From positions 3,472,001 to 3,536,000 of the forward strand of contig CBDDKZ010000005.1 in NCBI GenBank assembly GCA_965230415.1: 64,000 nucleotides of DNA, written 5' to 3'. This DNA comes from CBDDKZ01 sp965230415. Lineage in GTDB: Bacteria; Bacteroidota; Bacteroidia; Cytophagales; JAAEPT01. How positions within the stretch are numbered: the first letter of the stretch is position 1; each line of letters starts with the position of its first letter. The notes under the pieces are model-generated. The model was not told the DNA's origin. It saw only the letters and a list, made by a program, of their open reading frames with translations, and made no database searches. Positions 54,241 to 63,463 of the stretch are shown here, one piece after another. The position numbers and the translations under genes are program-made.

Positions 54241-54268
54241 AAAAAGGCTCGAAAGAGCCTTTTTTTAT
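54241..54268 (+). terminator. Intrinsic terminator
   Basis: A 10-bp perfect stem AAAAAGGCTC/GAGCCTTTTT with GAAA tetraloop, followed by further T residues. Confidence 0.9.
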
Positions 54269-54276
54269 TGTTATTC

Positions 54277-54308
54277 TTGACAAATAGGGTGTCTGATTAT
54301 TATTTTTG
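54277..54308 (+). promoter_or_regulatory. Promoter of the 54341 gene
   Basis: TTG at 54277-54279, a 21-bp spacer, TATTTTTG at 54301-54308, a full match to the Bacteroidota consensus 32 bp before the ATG. Confidence 0.72.
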
Positions 54309-54340
54309 TAAATAATCTTGATGCTGCAAAATATTTGAGA

Positions 54341-54853
54341 ATGAAAAAGTTAGTGCTAATTGTATGTTTAATTCCGACGCTGGTACTTGCTCAAAATAAC
54401 GATCCGGACGTGGAGATTAAAGTAAATAAAGAACAAGACGATGATGGTAATATAATAAGCTATGATTCTTCTTATTCTATTACCTATCATTGGGGTGATG
54501 AAACGGGTACCGTCGATGTGGATTCTCTATTCGATTCTTTTGGTTTTAAGATGAATATGCACGCTTTGCGATCCATGAATAGTGATTCTTTGCTTAACCA
54601 ATTATTTAATCAGGATATGTTTCAGGGGGAATCGTTTTTTTATGATAATTTTGATGGGCAAAGCCTTAAGGAAATGATGGATGAGATGAGGATGCGGCAG
54701 CAAGAATTGTTTGATATGCAGCAAGATTTGATGCAGGACTTTTTTGACAATCCGGATAGTGCTCCGCAGAACGAAAATCAACAACCTCAACAAACACCTG
54801 CACCTAAAAGCCCGCAAAAATCCCCTTCACCAGATAAAGTTATTGATATTTAG
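54341..54853 (+). CDS. Hypothetical secreted acidic protein
   Basis: 170 residues from the ATG at 54341. A signal peptide ends near 'TLVLAQN'. The mature part is strongly acidic and Met/Gln-rich, with a long helical stretch ('LKEMMDEMRMRQQELFDMQQDLMQDFF') that could form a coiled coil, then a Pro/Gln/Ser-rich tail. No recognised family. It has a consensus promoter of its own and is convergent with the next gene, one base apart. Confidence 0.72.
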   Translation: MKKLVLIVCLIPTLVLAQNNDPDVEIKVNKEQDDDGNIISYDSSYSITYHWGDETGTVDVDSLFDSFGFKMNMHALRSMNSDSLLNQLFNQDMFQGESFFYDNFDGQSLKEMMDEMRMRQQELFDMQQDLMQDFFDNPDSAPQNENQQPQQTPAPKSPQKSPSPDKVIDI

Positions 54854-54854
54854 T

Positions 54855-55286
54855 TCACGGTAGATAAAGAACGATATGTTGAGGGTTTAAAGTGTCTATG
54901 CGTATAAGTACCTTATCTCCAACCTGAAATGGAAAAGTTTCGTTTTTGTTGAGCTGTAATGTTGTTGTTTTGAAATAGAGCGTACTATCTACCATATATT
55001 TTATAGTTAATTCATAGCCATAAGGAGTTAATACTAGCTGCTCATCTGCTTTGTTGTACATGGATAAAGGAGTAACACTAGTAATTATGCCGGTGCTTTT
55101 AAGGTGATATCCTTCTGTTTGCTTATTCTTGTCTAAGAATTGCTTATAGGACAGGTAAATGCCTGTAACTAAAATGGTTCCGAGTCCCAATAATTTAATG
55201 GCGTGGAATACAAACGAAAAATCAATTCCTTTAAAATGAAAATCTGTGAATGCTTTTATCGATTTCTTAAAAAGCGATTTTTTCAA
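54855..55286 (-). CDS. Hypothetical single-pass membrane protein
   Basis: 143 residues. A basic N-terminus is followed by one membrane helix at about residues 28-46 ('AIKLLGLGTILVTGIYLSY'). The extracytoplasmic part is strand-rich ('YHLKSTGIITSVTPLSM', 'YELTIKYMVDSTLYF', 'FPFQVGDKVLIRIDTLNPQ'), an arrangement similar to DUF3592-type membrane proteins. The assignment is weak and no function is inferred. Confidence 0.62.
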   Translation of the reverse strand: MKKSLFKKSIKAFTDFHFKGIDFSFVFHAIKLLGLGTILVTGIYLSYKQFLDKNKQTEGYHLKSTGIITSVTPLSMYNKADEQLVLTPYGYELTIKYMVDSTLYFKTTTLQLNKNETFPFQVGDKVLIRIDTLNPQHIVLYLP

Positions 55287-55471
55287 GGTATTGTTCAGAT
55301 ATAAGATTAAGAGGATAAAAGATACTCAAAAAAAAGCATTTTAGTGAATCAAATAGTTCGAATTTCCGTAAATAATATTTGGGAGGTTGAACTTATTACT
55401 TTTATAATTGGCGAGTTTTTTTTAAACATCATGCAAAAAGTTCGACCGTAAATTTTCAAAAAGAGAAAGCT

Positions 55472-55873
55472 ATGAGGAAGAAGATTGTACTCATCGACGA
55501 CGACAGAATATTTCATACGGTATTTAAAATTGTACTTGTTCAACTAGACGATGCAAAAGAATTTGAATTGTATTCTTTTTTTAATGCTTTTGATGCCGTT
55601 GATTATTTGAGAAGTACTGATGTATTGCCTTCGTATATCTTTGTTGATATTAATATGCCCGTAATGAACGGGTGGGGCTTTTTAGCTCAATATAAAAAGA
55701 TTGTACCACATAATTCGGATTCAAAAGTGATTATGATTTCCGGAAGTTCTTATGAGTATGATAGGGACAATTCAATGAAATATGCCTTTGTGGATGGTTT
55801 TATAGCAAAACCAATCAATCCTTCGATTTTGGAAGGAGTCCTGTATGAAGGCCTAAAAGAAATTGCAATTTAA
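55472..55873 (+). CDS. CheY-like single-domain response regulator
   Basis: 133 residues, receiver domain only. 'LIDDDRIFH' forms the acidic pocket, Asp59 in 'FVDINMPVMNGW' is the phospho-acceptor, 'MISGSS' supplies the Ser/Thr and 'IAKPIN' the Lys. There is no output domain, so it acts by protein contact or as a phosphate relay. It lies 19 bp before a hybrid kinase with its own receiver and Hpt domain, and the two probably exchange phosphate through that Hpt. Confidence 0.92.
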   Translation: MRKKIVLIDDDRIFHTVFKIVLVQLDDAKEFELYSFFNAFDAVDYLRSTDVLPSYIFVDINMPVMNGWGFLAQYKKIVPHNSDSKVIMISGSSYEYDRDNSMKYAFVDGFIAKPINPSILEGVLYEGLKEIAI

Positions 55874-55892
55874 TTTGCTGTAAGCGGTTCAC

Positions 55893-58613
55893 ATGGAAAA
55901 GGATAATAATATGTCAGTGCCTCATCAGGATTTGATCAAAGAAAACGAACGATTAAAGCAAGAGCTCGATGCCCGGGACAAGCAGTTGATTAGATCTGAA
56001 AGTTACCAGATAAATAACCCACAACCGGTAATAAAATTTAATGCACAACTAGAGTTACAGGACGCGAATCCGGCAGCTGATTTTGTTATCAATTTTCTCA
56101 AGCAACCTGCATTTACGCGTATGAATCATTTGATTCATAGCTGTATTCGAGATGCGCTCGAGTCAGGGAAAATAATTGAACAGGAGTTGATTATTGGGGA
56201 TGTATTTTATAAAGCTTCTTTTTGCCCGGTAATGGAGACTGATGAAGTGATCACATTCTTCATGAATCAAACAAACCTGAAGTTAGCACAGATTGAAGCA
56301 AAACGGAGTGAGTACAGGTACAGGCAGCTTGTCGAAACAGCAAACGATATTATTTATAGGTCTTCTGCTGAAGGGTTTTTCATTTATGCGAATCCTGTGG
56401 CAGTGAGAATTATCGGCTATTCCGAAAATGAAATAATAGGAAGACACTTTACGGAATTTATTCGGGCTGATTATAAAATGAAAGCCCTGAATTTTTATGA
56501 AGAGCAGTTCAAGAACCTTATTCCCTCCACTTATTTTGAGTTTCCAATCATTACAAAGAATGGCGATACCAAATGGCTGGGGCAGAATGTAAGGCTTTTT
56601 GCAGAAAATGGAAGGATAAAAGAATTTGCTGCTGTTGCACGCGATATTTCAGAAAGGATTTATGCGGAAGTTAATCTGAAACAAAGTGAAGAAAAATATA
56701 AGAGCGTTATAGAAAGTATGCGCGTAGCGCTAATAGAAGTAGACCTCGATAATAAGATTTCCCGGGTTTATCCCCAGTTTTTAGAGTTTACAGGATATAC
56801 CGAAGAAGAATTAATCGGTTTGGATGCACCAAGCACGCTTATTCCTAAGAAACACTTAAAAGAATTAGGAGAAAATTTTAACTATGGATTTACACCTCAG
56901 GCAAACGGACTTGAATTACCGATCTACAAAAAAGACGGGTCGTGGCTCTGGGTTTTATTAAGTGCGGCGCCACTATTTGACGACTCATTAAATGTTCGGG
57001 GTACAATTGCCATTGCTTACGATATCACGGAAAGAAAACATACAGAACAAGAATTAATTACAGCCTGGACAAAAGCTGAAGAGTCTTCCGAGGCCAAACA
57101 AAACTTCCTGGCTAATATGAGTCATGAAATCAGGACGCCAATGAATGCCATTATAGGGATGTCCAAATTACTTTCCGAAACGAAAATGGATAAGAATCAG
57201 GAAGAGTATATTAGAGCAATTGAAGCAAGTGCGAACAATTTGTTGGTGATCATTAATGACATTTTGGATATCAGCAAGATTGAAGCAGGAAAGCTGAATA
57301 TAGAGCATATATCTTTTCGCCTGTTGGATACATTAAAATCTGTGTACGACTCCGTATATTATAAAGCGGAAGAAAAGGGTATTCTGTTGGAGTATCATGT
57401 TGACCCCGAAATACCTGATGTATTAAAAGGAGATCCTGTAAGATTAGGGCAAGTTTTACTGAATCTGGCCAATAATGGAGTGAAATTTACAGATGAAGGT
57501 GTAGTAAGGATTTTGGTAGAGCAAATAGGTCTGAGTGAATCATCATGTCGTTTGCAATTCAAAGTGGAGGATACCGGTATAGGAATTCCGCAGGACAAAC
57601 AAGATGTCATTTTCCAAAGTTTCAGTCAGGCAGATGAATCAACAACCCGCAAATTTGGAGGTACCGGCCTGGGCTTGGCTATCACGACCCAATTGGTAGA
57701 ATTATTTGGGGGCGAGATTTCTTTGAGAAGTGCGGTCAATGAAGGTACTACTTTTAGCATTGAAATACCTTTTGATATTGGTAGTGAGCTGGATTTGCAA
57801 AAAATGGATCATAACGAAAATATCATCGACCAGATTCGTGATTTAAGAGTGCTGATGGCTGAAGATAATAAATATAATCAGTTATTGGCGAAATCTATAT
57901 TTGATCAAATTGGTGTGCAACTGGACATGGCTGAGAACGGACGTATTGCGGTGGAAAAAATTAAAAATGAGAAATTCGACATTATTTTAATGGATATTCA
58001 AATGCCTCAAATGGGAGGTGTTGAAGCAACACATATTATAAGACACGAATTAAAGCTTGACGTGCCAATTATAGCTCTTACTGCTAACGCACTTAAAGGC
58101 GACAAGGAGAAGTATCTGGAGCGAGGAATGGATGATTATTTGTCTAAACCATTTGACCCAAATATTCTCTTCAGTAAAATGGCAAATTTGTTGAATGGTT
58201 ATGGCTCTGTTGCTTATATGGAAGAAGAAGTACCAGAAGACAGTGCGGAATCAAATACTGATAAGTTATTTGACTTGAGCCATATGTTTGCAATTGCCGA
58301 TAACAATCAGGAGTTTGTACATACCATGCTTGAAACATTTTTAGAGCACTCACCTGATAATATCGATGAGTTGTTGAAGGCATTTGAAGAAAAAGACTTC
58401 GATGAGTGCAGTAAAATTGCCCATAAACTAAAGGGCTCTTATCGTTCCTTTGGTATTGCTTCACTCGATCCTACGATCGTAAAGTTGGAAGAAGAGTGGG
58501 CGCAGCTGGATAGTGAAAGCATTAAAAAACTCATTGACGAAATAGTGCTTGTGAGCGAACAGGTATTTCAACAAATGAGAGATGAATTACATGCTAATTT
58601 TGCTAAAACTTAA
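55893..58613 (+). CDS. Soluble hybrid sensor histidine kinase (PAS-HisKA-HATPase-REC-Hpt)
   Basis: 906 residues without a membrane segment. A short coiled coil ('ENERLKQELDARDKQL') leads to three PAS-type regions, two ending in the PAC signatures 'AVARDISER' and 'IAYDITERK'. The kinase core has His411 in 'MSHEIRTPMNAIIGM', N box 'LANNGVKFT', G1 'EDTGIGIP' and G2 'GGTGLGLAI'. The receiver has Asp701 in 'ILMDIQMPQMGG' and 'YLSKPF'. The Hpt domain has His844 in 'IAHKLKGSYRSFG'. It shares layout and the motif 'PSTYFEFPII' with the kinase at 15056-18007. It is probably co-transcribed with the lone receiver upstream and overlaps the convergent vWA gene by 11 bp. Confidence 0.93.
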   Translation: MEKDNNMSVPHQDLIKENERLKQELDARDKQLIRSESYQINNPQPVIKFNAQLELQDANPAADFVINFLKQPAFTRMNHLIHSCIRDALESGKIIEQELIIGDVFYKASFCPVMETDEVITFFMNQTNLKLAQIEAKRSEYRYRQLVETANDIIYRSSAEGFFIYANPVAVRIIGYSENEIIGRHFTEFIRADYKMKALNFYEEQFKNLIPSTYFEFPIITKNGDTKWLGQNVRLFAENGRIKEFAAVARDISERIYAEVNLKQSEEKYKSVIESMRVALIEVDLDNKISRVYPQFLEFTGYTEEELIGLDAPSTLIPKKHLKELGENFNYGFTPQANGLELPIYKKDGSWLWVLLSAAPLFDDSLNVRGTIAIAYDITERKHTEQELITAWTKAEESSEAKQNFLANMSHEIRTPMNAIIGMSKLLSETKMDKNQEEYIRAIEASANNLLVIINDILDISKIEAGKLNIEHISFRLLDTLKSVYDSVYYKAEEKGILLEYHVDPEIPDVLKGDPVRLGQVLLNLANNGVKFTDEGVVRILVEQIGLSESSCRLQFKVEDTGIGIPQDKQDVIFQSFSQADESTTRKFGGTGLGLAITTQLVELFGGEISLRSAVNEGTTFSIEIPFDIGSELDLQKMDHNENIIDQIRDLRVLMAEDNKYNQLLAKSIFDQIGVQLDMAENGRIAVEKIKNEKFDIILMDIQMPQMGGVEATHIIRHELKLDVPIIALTANALKGDKEKYLERGMDDYLSKPFDPNILFSKMANLLNGYGSVAYMEEEVPEDSAESNTDKLFDLSHMFAIADNNQEFVHTMLETFLEHSPDNIDELLKAFEEKDFDECSKIAHKLKGSYRSFGIASLDPTIVKLEEEWAQLDSESIKKLIDEIVLVSEQVFQQMRDELHANFAKT

Positions 58614-59973
58614 CGCTGGTAGAGCTACCTGGTAGAATTTTTACTCTTTTTACAATGGTGTGAGTAGTTTTTAAAGCATTCTTAGACCTATAAACTAATT
58701 TATATTTACCCGGCTGTAGCTTCATTCCATTGTTATAATCTTTTTCTGTTAATTCATGTATCCATTTTTCCCTGCCATTGGTCGTCGTTTTATATAAACT
58801 CGTGTATCCCTTGCTCTTCGCATATACGTTAAGTAGTCCTGGAATATCAATTCTCACTGTATTTGTCTGCCCTGCCTTAATAGTTGTCGTTTTCGTGATC
58901 CTTGGAAGTGTCAGGATTTCTAAGTCGTAAGTGCCCACTAAAAGATCAACCCGTTCACCTAAAGTTATAGTATGAATAGTTTTTGTGCTGCCCTGTTTTC
59001 TAATAAGTGCGGTAGTCTTCCCACGTTCAGCTGTACTGTTTATTGTTAGATTCAAGGTGCCTCTTGCGGCATTTACTTTAATAATATTGAGGCCTGGGTC
59101 AACAATCCTGATGTTTTTTTTGATAATTGGTGGTATAGTATTCACTACCAGGTGGTAACTCGGGACCGGGTCGATTTTGAATTCATCGGGTTTCCCGTTG
59201 GGCTTTAGGAGGTGAACAAAATCATACTCCACCTGATGTGTTCCTGAGTTTACAAAAGACATATTTACGTTAGTCTCTGTTGGTTTTTTGTCCCCGTCGA
59301 GGAGATCTACTCGTATGCGCACTTCAGATAATGTTTGAATCATTACCTTATTCATTATTTCCCTGAAATCGGTCACTTTTGATGCATTGTAGTAGGTGCC
59401 CATACATTTGAATTCGTCGGCGAGGTCTTTTCCCGTACCAAGCCCAATAATAAATGGTTTAAGAAATATTCTTTTCTTTTGCAGCGCAAGTGATACCGCA
59501 CAAGGGTCTCCTCCACAAGATTCAATGCCGTCTGTTAAAATAATCAGGACATTTCGGTATTGAGAAGCATTGGGGAAATCTCCGGCCGCCTGTTCTAGTG
59601 AATAAGATAGTGGGGTAACTCCTTTAGGCCTGATCTGTGTGAGTCGTTGTTTTATATTGTTAGCGCTATTTGCTCCAAATGGGACTTCCAGCTTAGAATC
59701 GCGACAGTTTTGCTGCCCTTTCGGGTATTGGTGGCCATAGACCCTTAAACCGACCTCCACGTTTTTTACCTTTTGAAGCGAGTCTACCAATTCGGTTAAT
59801 AATTCCTTAGCCCTTTCCATACGCGTCTGGCCTTCCCAGTTAGAGAGCATGCTACCAGAGCCATCGAGCAAAAATAAAATTCTCGTGGTCGTTTTTTTTT
59901 GCAGCTCCTGAGCACTTAGGTTGGTGGTTATTATGGAGAGGGACAGGATTAACAGAACTCGCAGGTATATCAT
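58603..59973 (-). CDS. Secreted von Willebrand factor A domain protein
   Basis: 456 residues. A signal peptide ends near 'TNLSAQE'. The vWA domain (about residues 28-220) has the metal-ion-dependent adhesion site 'LLDGSGSM', a Thr in 'KGVTPLSYS' and the Asp in 'ILTDGIESCGGDPC'. Three strand-rich repeats follow ('GTLNLTINSTAERGKTTALI', 'GLLNVYAKSKGYTSLYKTT') that look like PEGA/carboxypeptidase-regulatory-type modules. It probably binds other surface or periplasmic proteins. Last gene of a four-gene minus-strand cluster, 9 bp after bcp. Confidence 0.85.
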   Translation of the reverse strand: MIYLRVLLILSLSIITTNLSAQELQKKTTTRILFLLDGSGSMLSNWEGQTRMERAKELLTELVDSLQKVKNVEVGLRVYGHQYPKGQQNCRDSKLEVPFGANSANNIKQRLTQIRPKGVTPLSYSLEQAAGDFPNASQYRNVLIILTDGIESCGGDPCAVSLALQKKRIFLKPFIIGLGTGKDLADEFKCMGTYYNASKVTDFREIMNKVMIQTLSEVRIRVDLLDGDKKPTETNVNMSFVNSGTHQVEYDFVHLLKPNGKPDEFKIDPVPSYHLVVNTIPPIIKKNIRIVDPGLNIIKVNAARGTLNLTINSTAERGKTTALIRKQGSTKTIHTITLGERVDLLVGTYDLEILTLPRITKTTTIKAGQTNTVRIDIPGLLNVYAKSKGYTSLYKTTTNGREKWIHELTEKDYNNGMKLQPGKYKLVYRSKNALKTTHTIVKRVKILPGSSTSVKF

Positions 59974-59982
59974 AATATAAAC

Positions 59983-60435
59983 TTACTTCAAAATCTGTGC
60001 CGAATGGTTGGCCGTTTCTACTTTTGAAATTATAGCTTCTATAATGCCTTTTTCGTCAATAACAAATGTGGTACGGACAATACCCATATAAGTCTTCCCA
60101 AAATTCTTTTTTTCTTGCCATACACCATAAAGTGCTACCAGCTCGTGGGAAGTATCGGCAATTAATGGAAAGGGTAAGTCAAATTTGGATATGAAATTTT
60201 GATGTTTTCTTTCACTGTCGACGCTGGCACCAAGCACAACATAGTTATTGTCAAGGAATTGTTGGTAATTGTCTCTGAGATTACATGACTGAGCAGTGCA
60301 ACCCGGAGTATTGTCTTTAGGATAAAAGTAAAGTACTATTTTTTTACCAAGAAACTGATTAAGAGAAATAGCATTGCCATCCTGGTCTTTGCTCGTAAAC
60401 TCCGGAGCTTTGTCGCCAATTTTTAGTGTTATCAT
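59983..60435 (-). CDS. bcp: Thioredoxin-dependent thiol peroxidase (Bcp/PrxQ)
   Basis: Reduces hydrogen peroxide and organic peroxides using thioredoxin. 150 residues. The active site 'PGCTAQSCNLRD' has the peroxidatic Cys46 and, five residues on, resolving Cys51, the atypical 2-Cys layout of the BCP subfamily. 'VVLGASVDSERKHQNFISKFDLPFPLIAD' is typical of the fold. It begins 1 bp after the upstream M23 gene ends, so translation is likely coupled. trxB at 43055 could supply the reducing system. Confidence 0.95.
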   Translation of the reverse strand: MITLKIGDKAPEFTSKDQDGNAISLNQFLGKKIVLYFYPKDNTPGCTAQSCNLRDNYQQFLDNNYVVLGASVDSERKHQNFISKFDLPFPLIADTSHELVALYGVWQEKKNFGKTYMGIVRTTFVIDEKGIIEAIISKVETANHSAQILK

Positions 60436-60436
60436 A

Positions 60437-62320
60437 TTACAAATTTAGTTTATAAGTGTTTTTATTTCCGGCATTATCGGTAACAACAATTTTTAACTCG
60501 CCACTCAGCACTTGTTGATTTTTAAACCTGGTAGTAACTACCCCGGATTGATACCTGTAGGTAAGGAGTACCCAGTTACCATTTAAGTAGGCGTTGTAAG
60601 AGTCTATACCCGACAATTTGTCCTCTATAACAAAAGAAATCTTTTTGCCGTTTCTTTTGAGCAATTTGATACTTGGTTGCTCAACATCTTTTGCAATAAC
60701 ATAATTACCAAGTGTTCTGGTTTTGAATTTTAGTGCATTATCTTCCCAATTTCCTCCTTCAAAAGCAAGGTCGCCATCTTCATCGATATAGTAGGCGTGG
60801 TAACGCGATTTGTCCTGGGGTACCTTGTCAGGCTTTAAGCTTATGCTAATGTTCTTATGCAAAGGACTGTCATATGTGCCTATCTTAAACAGACTGTCCT
60901 TTGAAGAGAGTTCCAGGTGTAGGGGGTGATAAAGTGCATTTTTGGGGAAATAAATTAATGCATTTTTATGATAGAGTGTGTAGGATACATTTGATGGAAT
61001 GGTGCGTGCAAAGTGGAAGTTTTCTTTAAATTTACCGAACTGAATGGAGTCTGGAAGCCCGTTATTGAGGTTCCAAATGAAATCCGTAAATTTTTGAGTA
61101 CCATAAACCGGCGTTAGTGAAATTCCGGTCTGCTTAACATACAAGCTGGCAAGCAAGCTTGAATGTGTTGAATTGGTACGAATGCGCATGAAGTCACCAA
61201 ATATTTTGTGTTTTAGATATAGCTGCGAACTAAGACGTGGTTTCGTCTTAATAATCTCCAAGGGAGGGCTTCCTATTAGAATAGCAGAAAGCGTACTTTT
61301 ATTGCCGTAAGAGTCTATGGAAGTAATTATTAACTGATGTTTTAATGTGTCTCGTATGATGATTTTTCCATTTCCGATACTGCGTTCATACAAATCAAGC
61401 TTATTCCCCATGTCTATAAAGCATTTGTGCATTTTACCCTTTCCGTTAATATACCGGTCGTAGTCCATATGAACATTAATGTATCTCGTTTTAGAGAAGG
61501 GGAAGCGGTCGTTTTGATATTTGAATGTTGTTTTTCCGTCTAATGTTACTATTAGTCCGGCAACACCATCTCTATTGGCGGCACCATCCAATTTGTCATT
61601 TGTATGCACTATAATTCCCAGTTCACCATGGACTTTTATAGGCTTGCTTATCTTATAATTTCCTCTGCTAACTTCGGTTGGTTTAAAATCTATTGATCCA
61701 AACTGATTATTAACACGTGCATCTTCACTATGTGTATTTATAGCGAGGTGGTAGAAGTAGGGTTTGGTGTTATCAATAATTTCTTTGAAGCCAAATCGAA
61801 GCGGGTTTAGAGGGCGTTGTTGATTGTCCCGAATTTCAAAATGTAAATGCGGCCCCATTGATCCACCTGAGTTACCGGAGTAAGCAATAAGTTCTCCTTT
61901 TTTTACCGGGAACTGATTAGCCTGTGGAAATAATTCAATGGCAAAAGTTTTCGATTTATATTGTTCTGCAAGTATATATGCGTCTATATCGTATCTGAAT
62001 TTACTACAGTGGGCATAAACCGTAGTTTGTCCGTTTGGGTGCAAGATATATATGGCTAGGCCATATCCATAAGGTGATACTTTTATTCTGGAAACATAGC
62101 CATCAGCTGCGCTGTGAATTTCCCATCCTTCCACACCTCCGGTTTTAATGTCAATACCAGAGTGGAAATGATTAGCTCGTAATTCGCCCATAGTTGCAGA
62201 TAAATAGTTGCGCTGTCCTGCTTTCATGGGAAATTGATAATATCCTTCGGTATATTGTGCCAGGCCAGTCGATAGTATTACGGCCATTACAAAAAGAAGT
62301 ATTGTAGGTTTTTTATACAT
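60437..62320 (-). CDS. M23 family metallopeptidase, secreted
   Basis: 627 residues with a signal peptide ('LLFVMAVILSTGLAQ'). An N-terminal LytM/M23 domain comes directly after it: 'GELRANHFHSGIDIKT' with zinc-binding His and Asp, and 'GPHLHFEIRD' with the third ligand and the catalytic His. The remaining 450 residues are strand-rich ('GIIVHTNDKLDGAANRDG', 'LSGIDSYNAYLNGNWV') and look like stacked beta-sandwich modules. The enzyme is expected to trim peptidoglycan or act on an extracellular protein. It sits 14 bp after the FAH-family gene in the same cluster. Confidence 0.88.
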   Translation of the reverse strand: MYKKPTILLFVMAVILSTGLAQYTEGYYQFPMKAGQRNYLSATMGELRANHFHSGIDIKTGGVEGWEIHSAADGYVSRIKVSPYGYGLAIYILHPNGQTTVYAHCSKFRYDIDAYILAEQYKSKTFAIELFPQANQFPVKKGELIAYSGNSGGSMGPHLHFEIRDNQQRPLNPLRFGFKEIIDNTKPYFYHLAINTHSEDARVNNQFGSIDFKPTEVSRGNYKISKPIKVHGELGIIVHTNDKLDGAANRDGVAGLIVTLDGKTTFKYQNDRFPFSKTRYINVHMDYDRYINGKGKMHKCFIDMGNKLDLYERSIGNGKIIIRDTLKHQLIITSIDSYGNKSTLSAILIGSPPLEIIKTKPRLSSQLYLKHKIFGDFMRIRTNSTHSSLLASLYVKQTGISLTPVYGTQKFTDFIWNLNNGLPDSIQFGKFKENFHFARTIPSNVSYTLYHKNALIYFPKNALYHPLHLELSSKDSLFKIGTYDSPLHKNISISLKPDKVPQDKSRYHAYYIDEDGDLAFEGGNWEDNALKFKTRTLGNYVIAKDVEQPSIKLLKRNGKKISFVIEDKLSGIDSYNAYLNGNWVLLTYRYQSGVVTTRFKNQQVLSGELKIVVTDNAGNKNTYKLNL

Positions 62321-62334
62321 GAATGGCTTAGAAA

Positions 62335-62946
62335 TTATTTAACGTTTACAGAGAGCATTTCATTATTTCCGATGTAGGCATTGAGTTGATCACCAATTTT
62401 TATGGGCCCAACCCCACTTGGAGTGCCGGTGAAAACAAGGTCACCGATCTTTAGGGTGAAAAACTGCGATGCATAAGCTATTATTTCGTTCACCGAAAAA
62501 ATCATTTCTCCGGTATTTCCCTTTTGCACAACAGAACCGTTTTTTTCCAGATGAAAAGGAATGTTCTGAATATCGTCGAAATCACTTAAGGGTACAAACC
62601 CCGAAATAGGAGCACTACTGTCAAAACCTTTGGCAATAGCCCAGGGCATGCCACTTTCTTTAGCTTTGGTTTGTAGGTCGCGAGCTGTAAAATCGATGCC
62701 TACGGCAATTTCATCGTAGTATTTAGAAGCAAATTGCGCTTCGATACATTTGCCTACGCGATTGATCTTCACTACAATTTCAACTTCGTAATGAATATTT
62801 GTTGAAAAGGAGGGGAGGTAAAAAGGTTTTCCTTGTTGAAGTATAGCTGAGTCAGGCTTAGTAAATAATATGGGTTCCTGTGGAGTAATGCCATCAAATT
62901 CCTTAATGTGTTCACCATAATTCTTGGCTACCGCAATGATCTTCAT
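62335..62946 (-). CDS. Fumarylacetoacetate hydrolase family protein
   Basis: 203 residues, the short cytoplasmic form. 'IAVAKNYGEHIKEF' is the family opening and 'PILFTKPDSAIL' the conserved core. The metal ligands are expected in 'HYEVEIVVKI' (two Glu) and 'AVGIDFTARDLQ' (Asp). 'FTGTPSGVGPIKIGD' closes the domain. Related enzymes are acylpyruvases, oxaloacetate decarboxylases or acylpyruvate hydrolases, and the exact substrate cannot be given. It heads the minus-strand cluster with M23, bcp and vWA genes. Confidence 0.88.
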   Translation of the reverse strand: MKIIAVAKNYGEHIKEFDGITPQEPILFTKPDSAILQQGKPFYLPSFSTNIHYEVEIVVKINRVGKCIEAQFASKYYDEIAVGIDFTARDLQTKAKESGMPWAIAKGFDSSAPISGFVPLSDFDDIQNIPFHLEKNGSVVQKGNTGEMIFSVNEIIAYASQFFTLKIGDLVFTGTPSGVGPIKIGDQLNAYIGNNEMLSVNVK

Positions 62947-63071
62947 TTTGCATATTGAATAAATGGAGCAATAAAGTTACTTAAAAAAAGGATCTTTTCA
63001 GTTTTTTTTTAGTACGGAGCATCTATTCGGTATTTTGTAGTACTTTTATATAATTATCAACTCGTGTCATT

Positions 63072-63431
63072 ATGAGGATTCAAAGTAAGATTTGGTTTTT
63101 GGTGTTGTGTCCATTGTTGCTGCTTTATAGCTGTAAAGAAGTAAATACATCTTATATTTCATTAAACGCGGAAGGAATAAAGAATATTTCTTACCTGAAA
63201 GATTCATTAGTAGATCCTGATGCAGGTATACATCTTATGATGTACGATTCGACTTCATCGGAGTTGATTGTCAAATATGAACAGGACAAAATAAATATAG
63301 CGGAGTTAAAGCAGTTCATTGGAGACAAAGGGTGGGGCAAAAGTAAGGTGAACAGGGAAAAGACAGACACGCTAACTATTTCAAAAGCAAGTATAAATGC
63401 CCCTTCTGATTCCTTAAGTGATACCTTGTAA
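63072..63431 (+). CDS. Small lipoprotein of unknown function
   Basis: 119 residues. The hydrophobic N-terminus ends in lipobox 'LYSC' followed by 'KE'. The mature part shows an alpha/beta pattern ('IKNISYLKDSLVDPDAGIHLMMYDS', 'LIVKYEQDKINIAELKQFIGDKG') reminiscent of a small ferredoxin-like or heavy-metal-associated fold without its cysteines. A Ser/Thr-rich tail ends it. No family is recognised with confidence. It is 32 bp before the ABC-F gene. Confidence 0.68.
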   Translation: MRIQSKIWFLVLCPLLLLYSCKEVNTSYISLNAEGIKNISYLKDSLVDPDAGIHLMMYDSTSSELIVKYEQDKINIAELKQFIGDKGWGKSKVNREKTDTLTISKASINAPSDSLSDTL

Positions 63432-63463
63432 TAACTAATTTATTCAGAGCAATATATATAATA

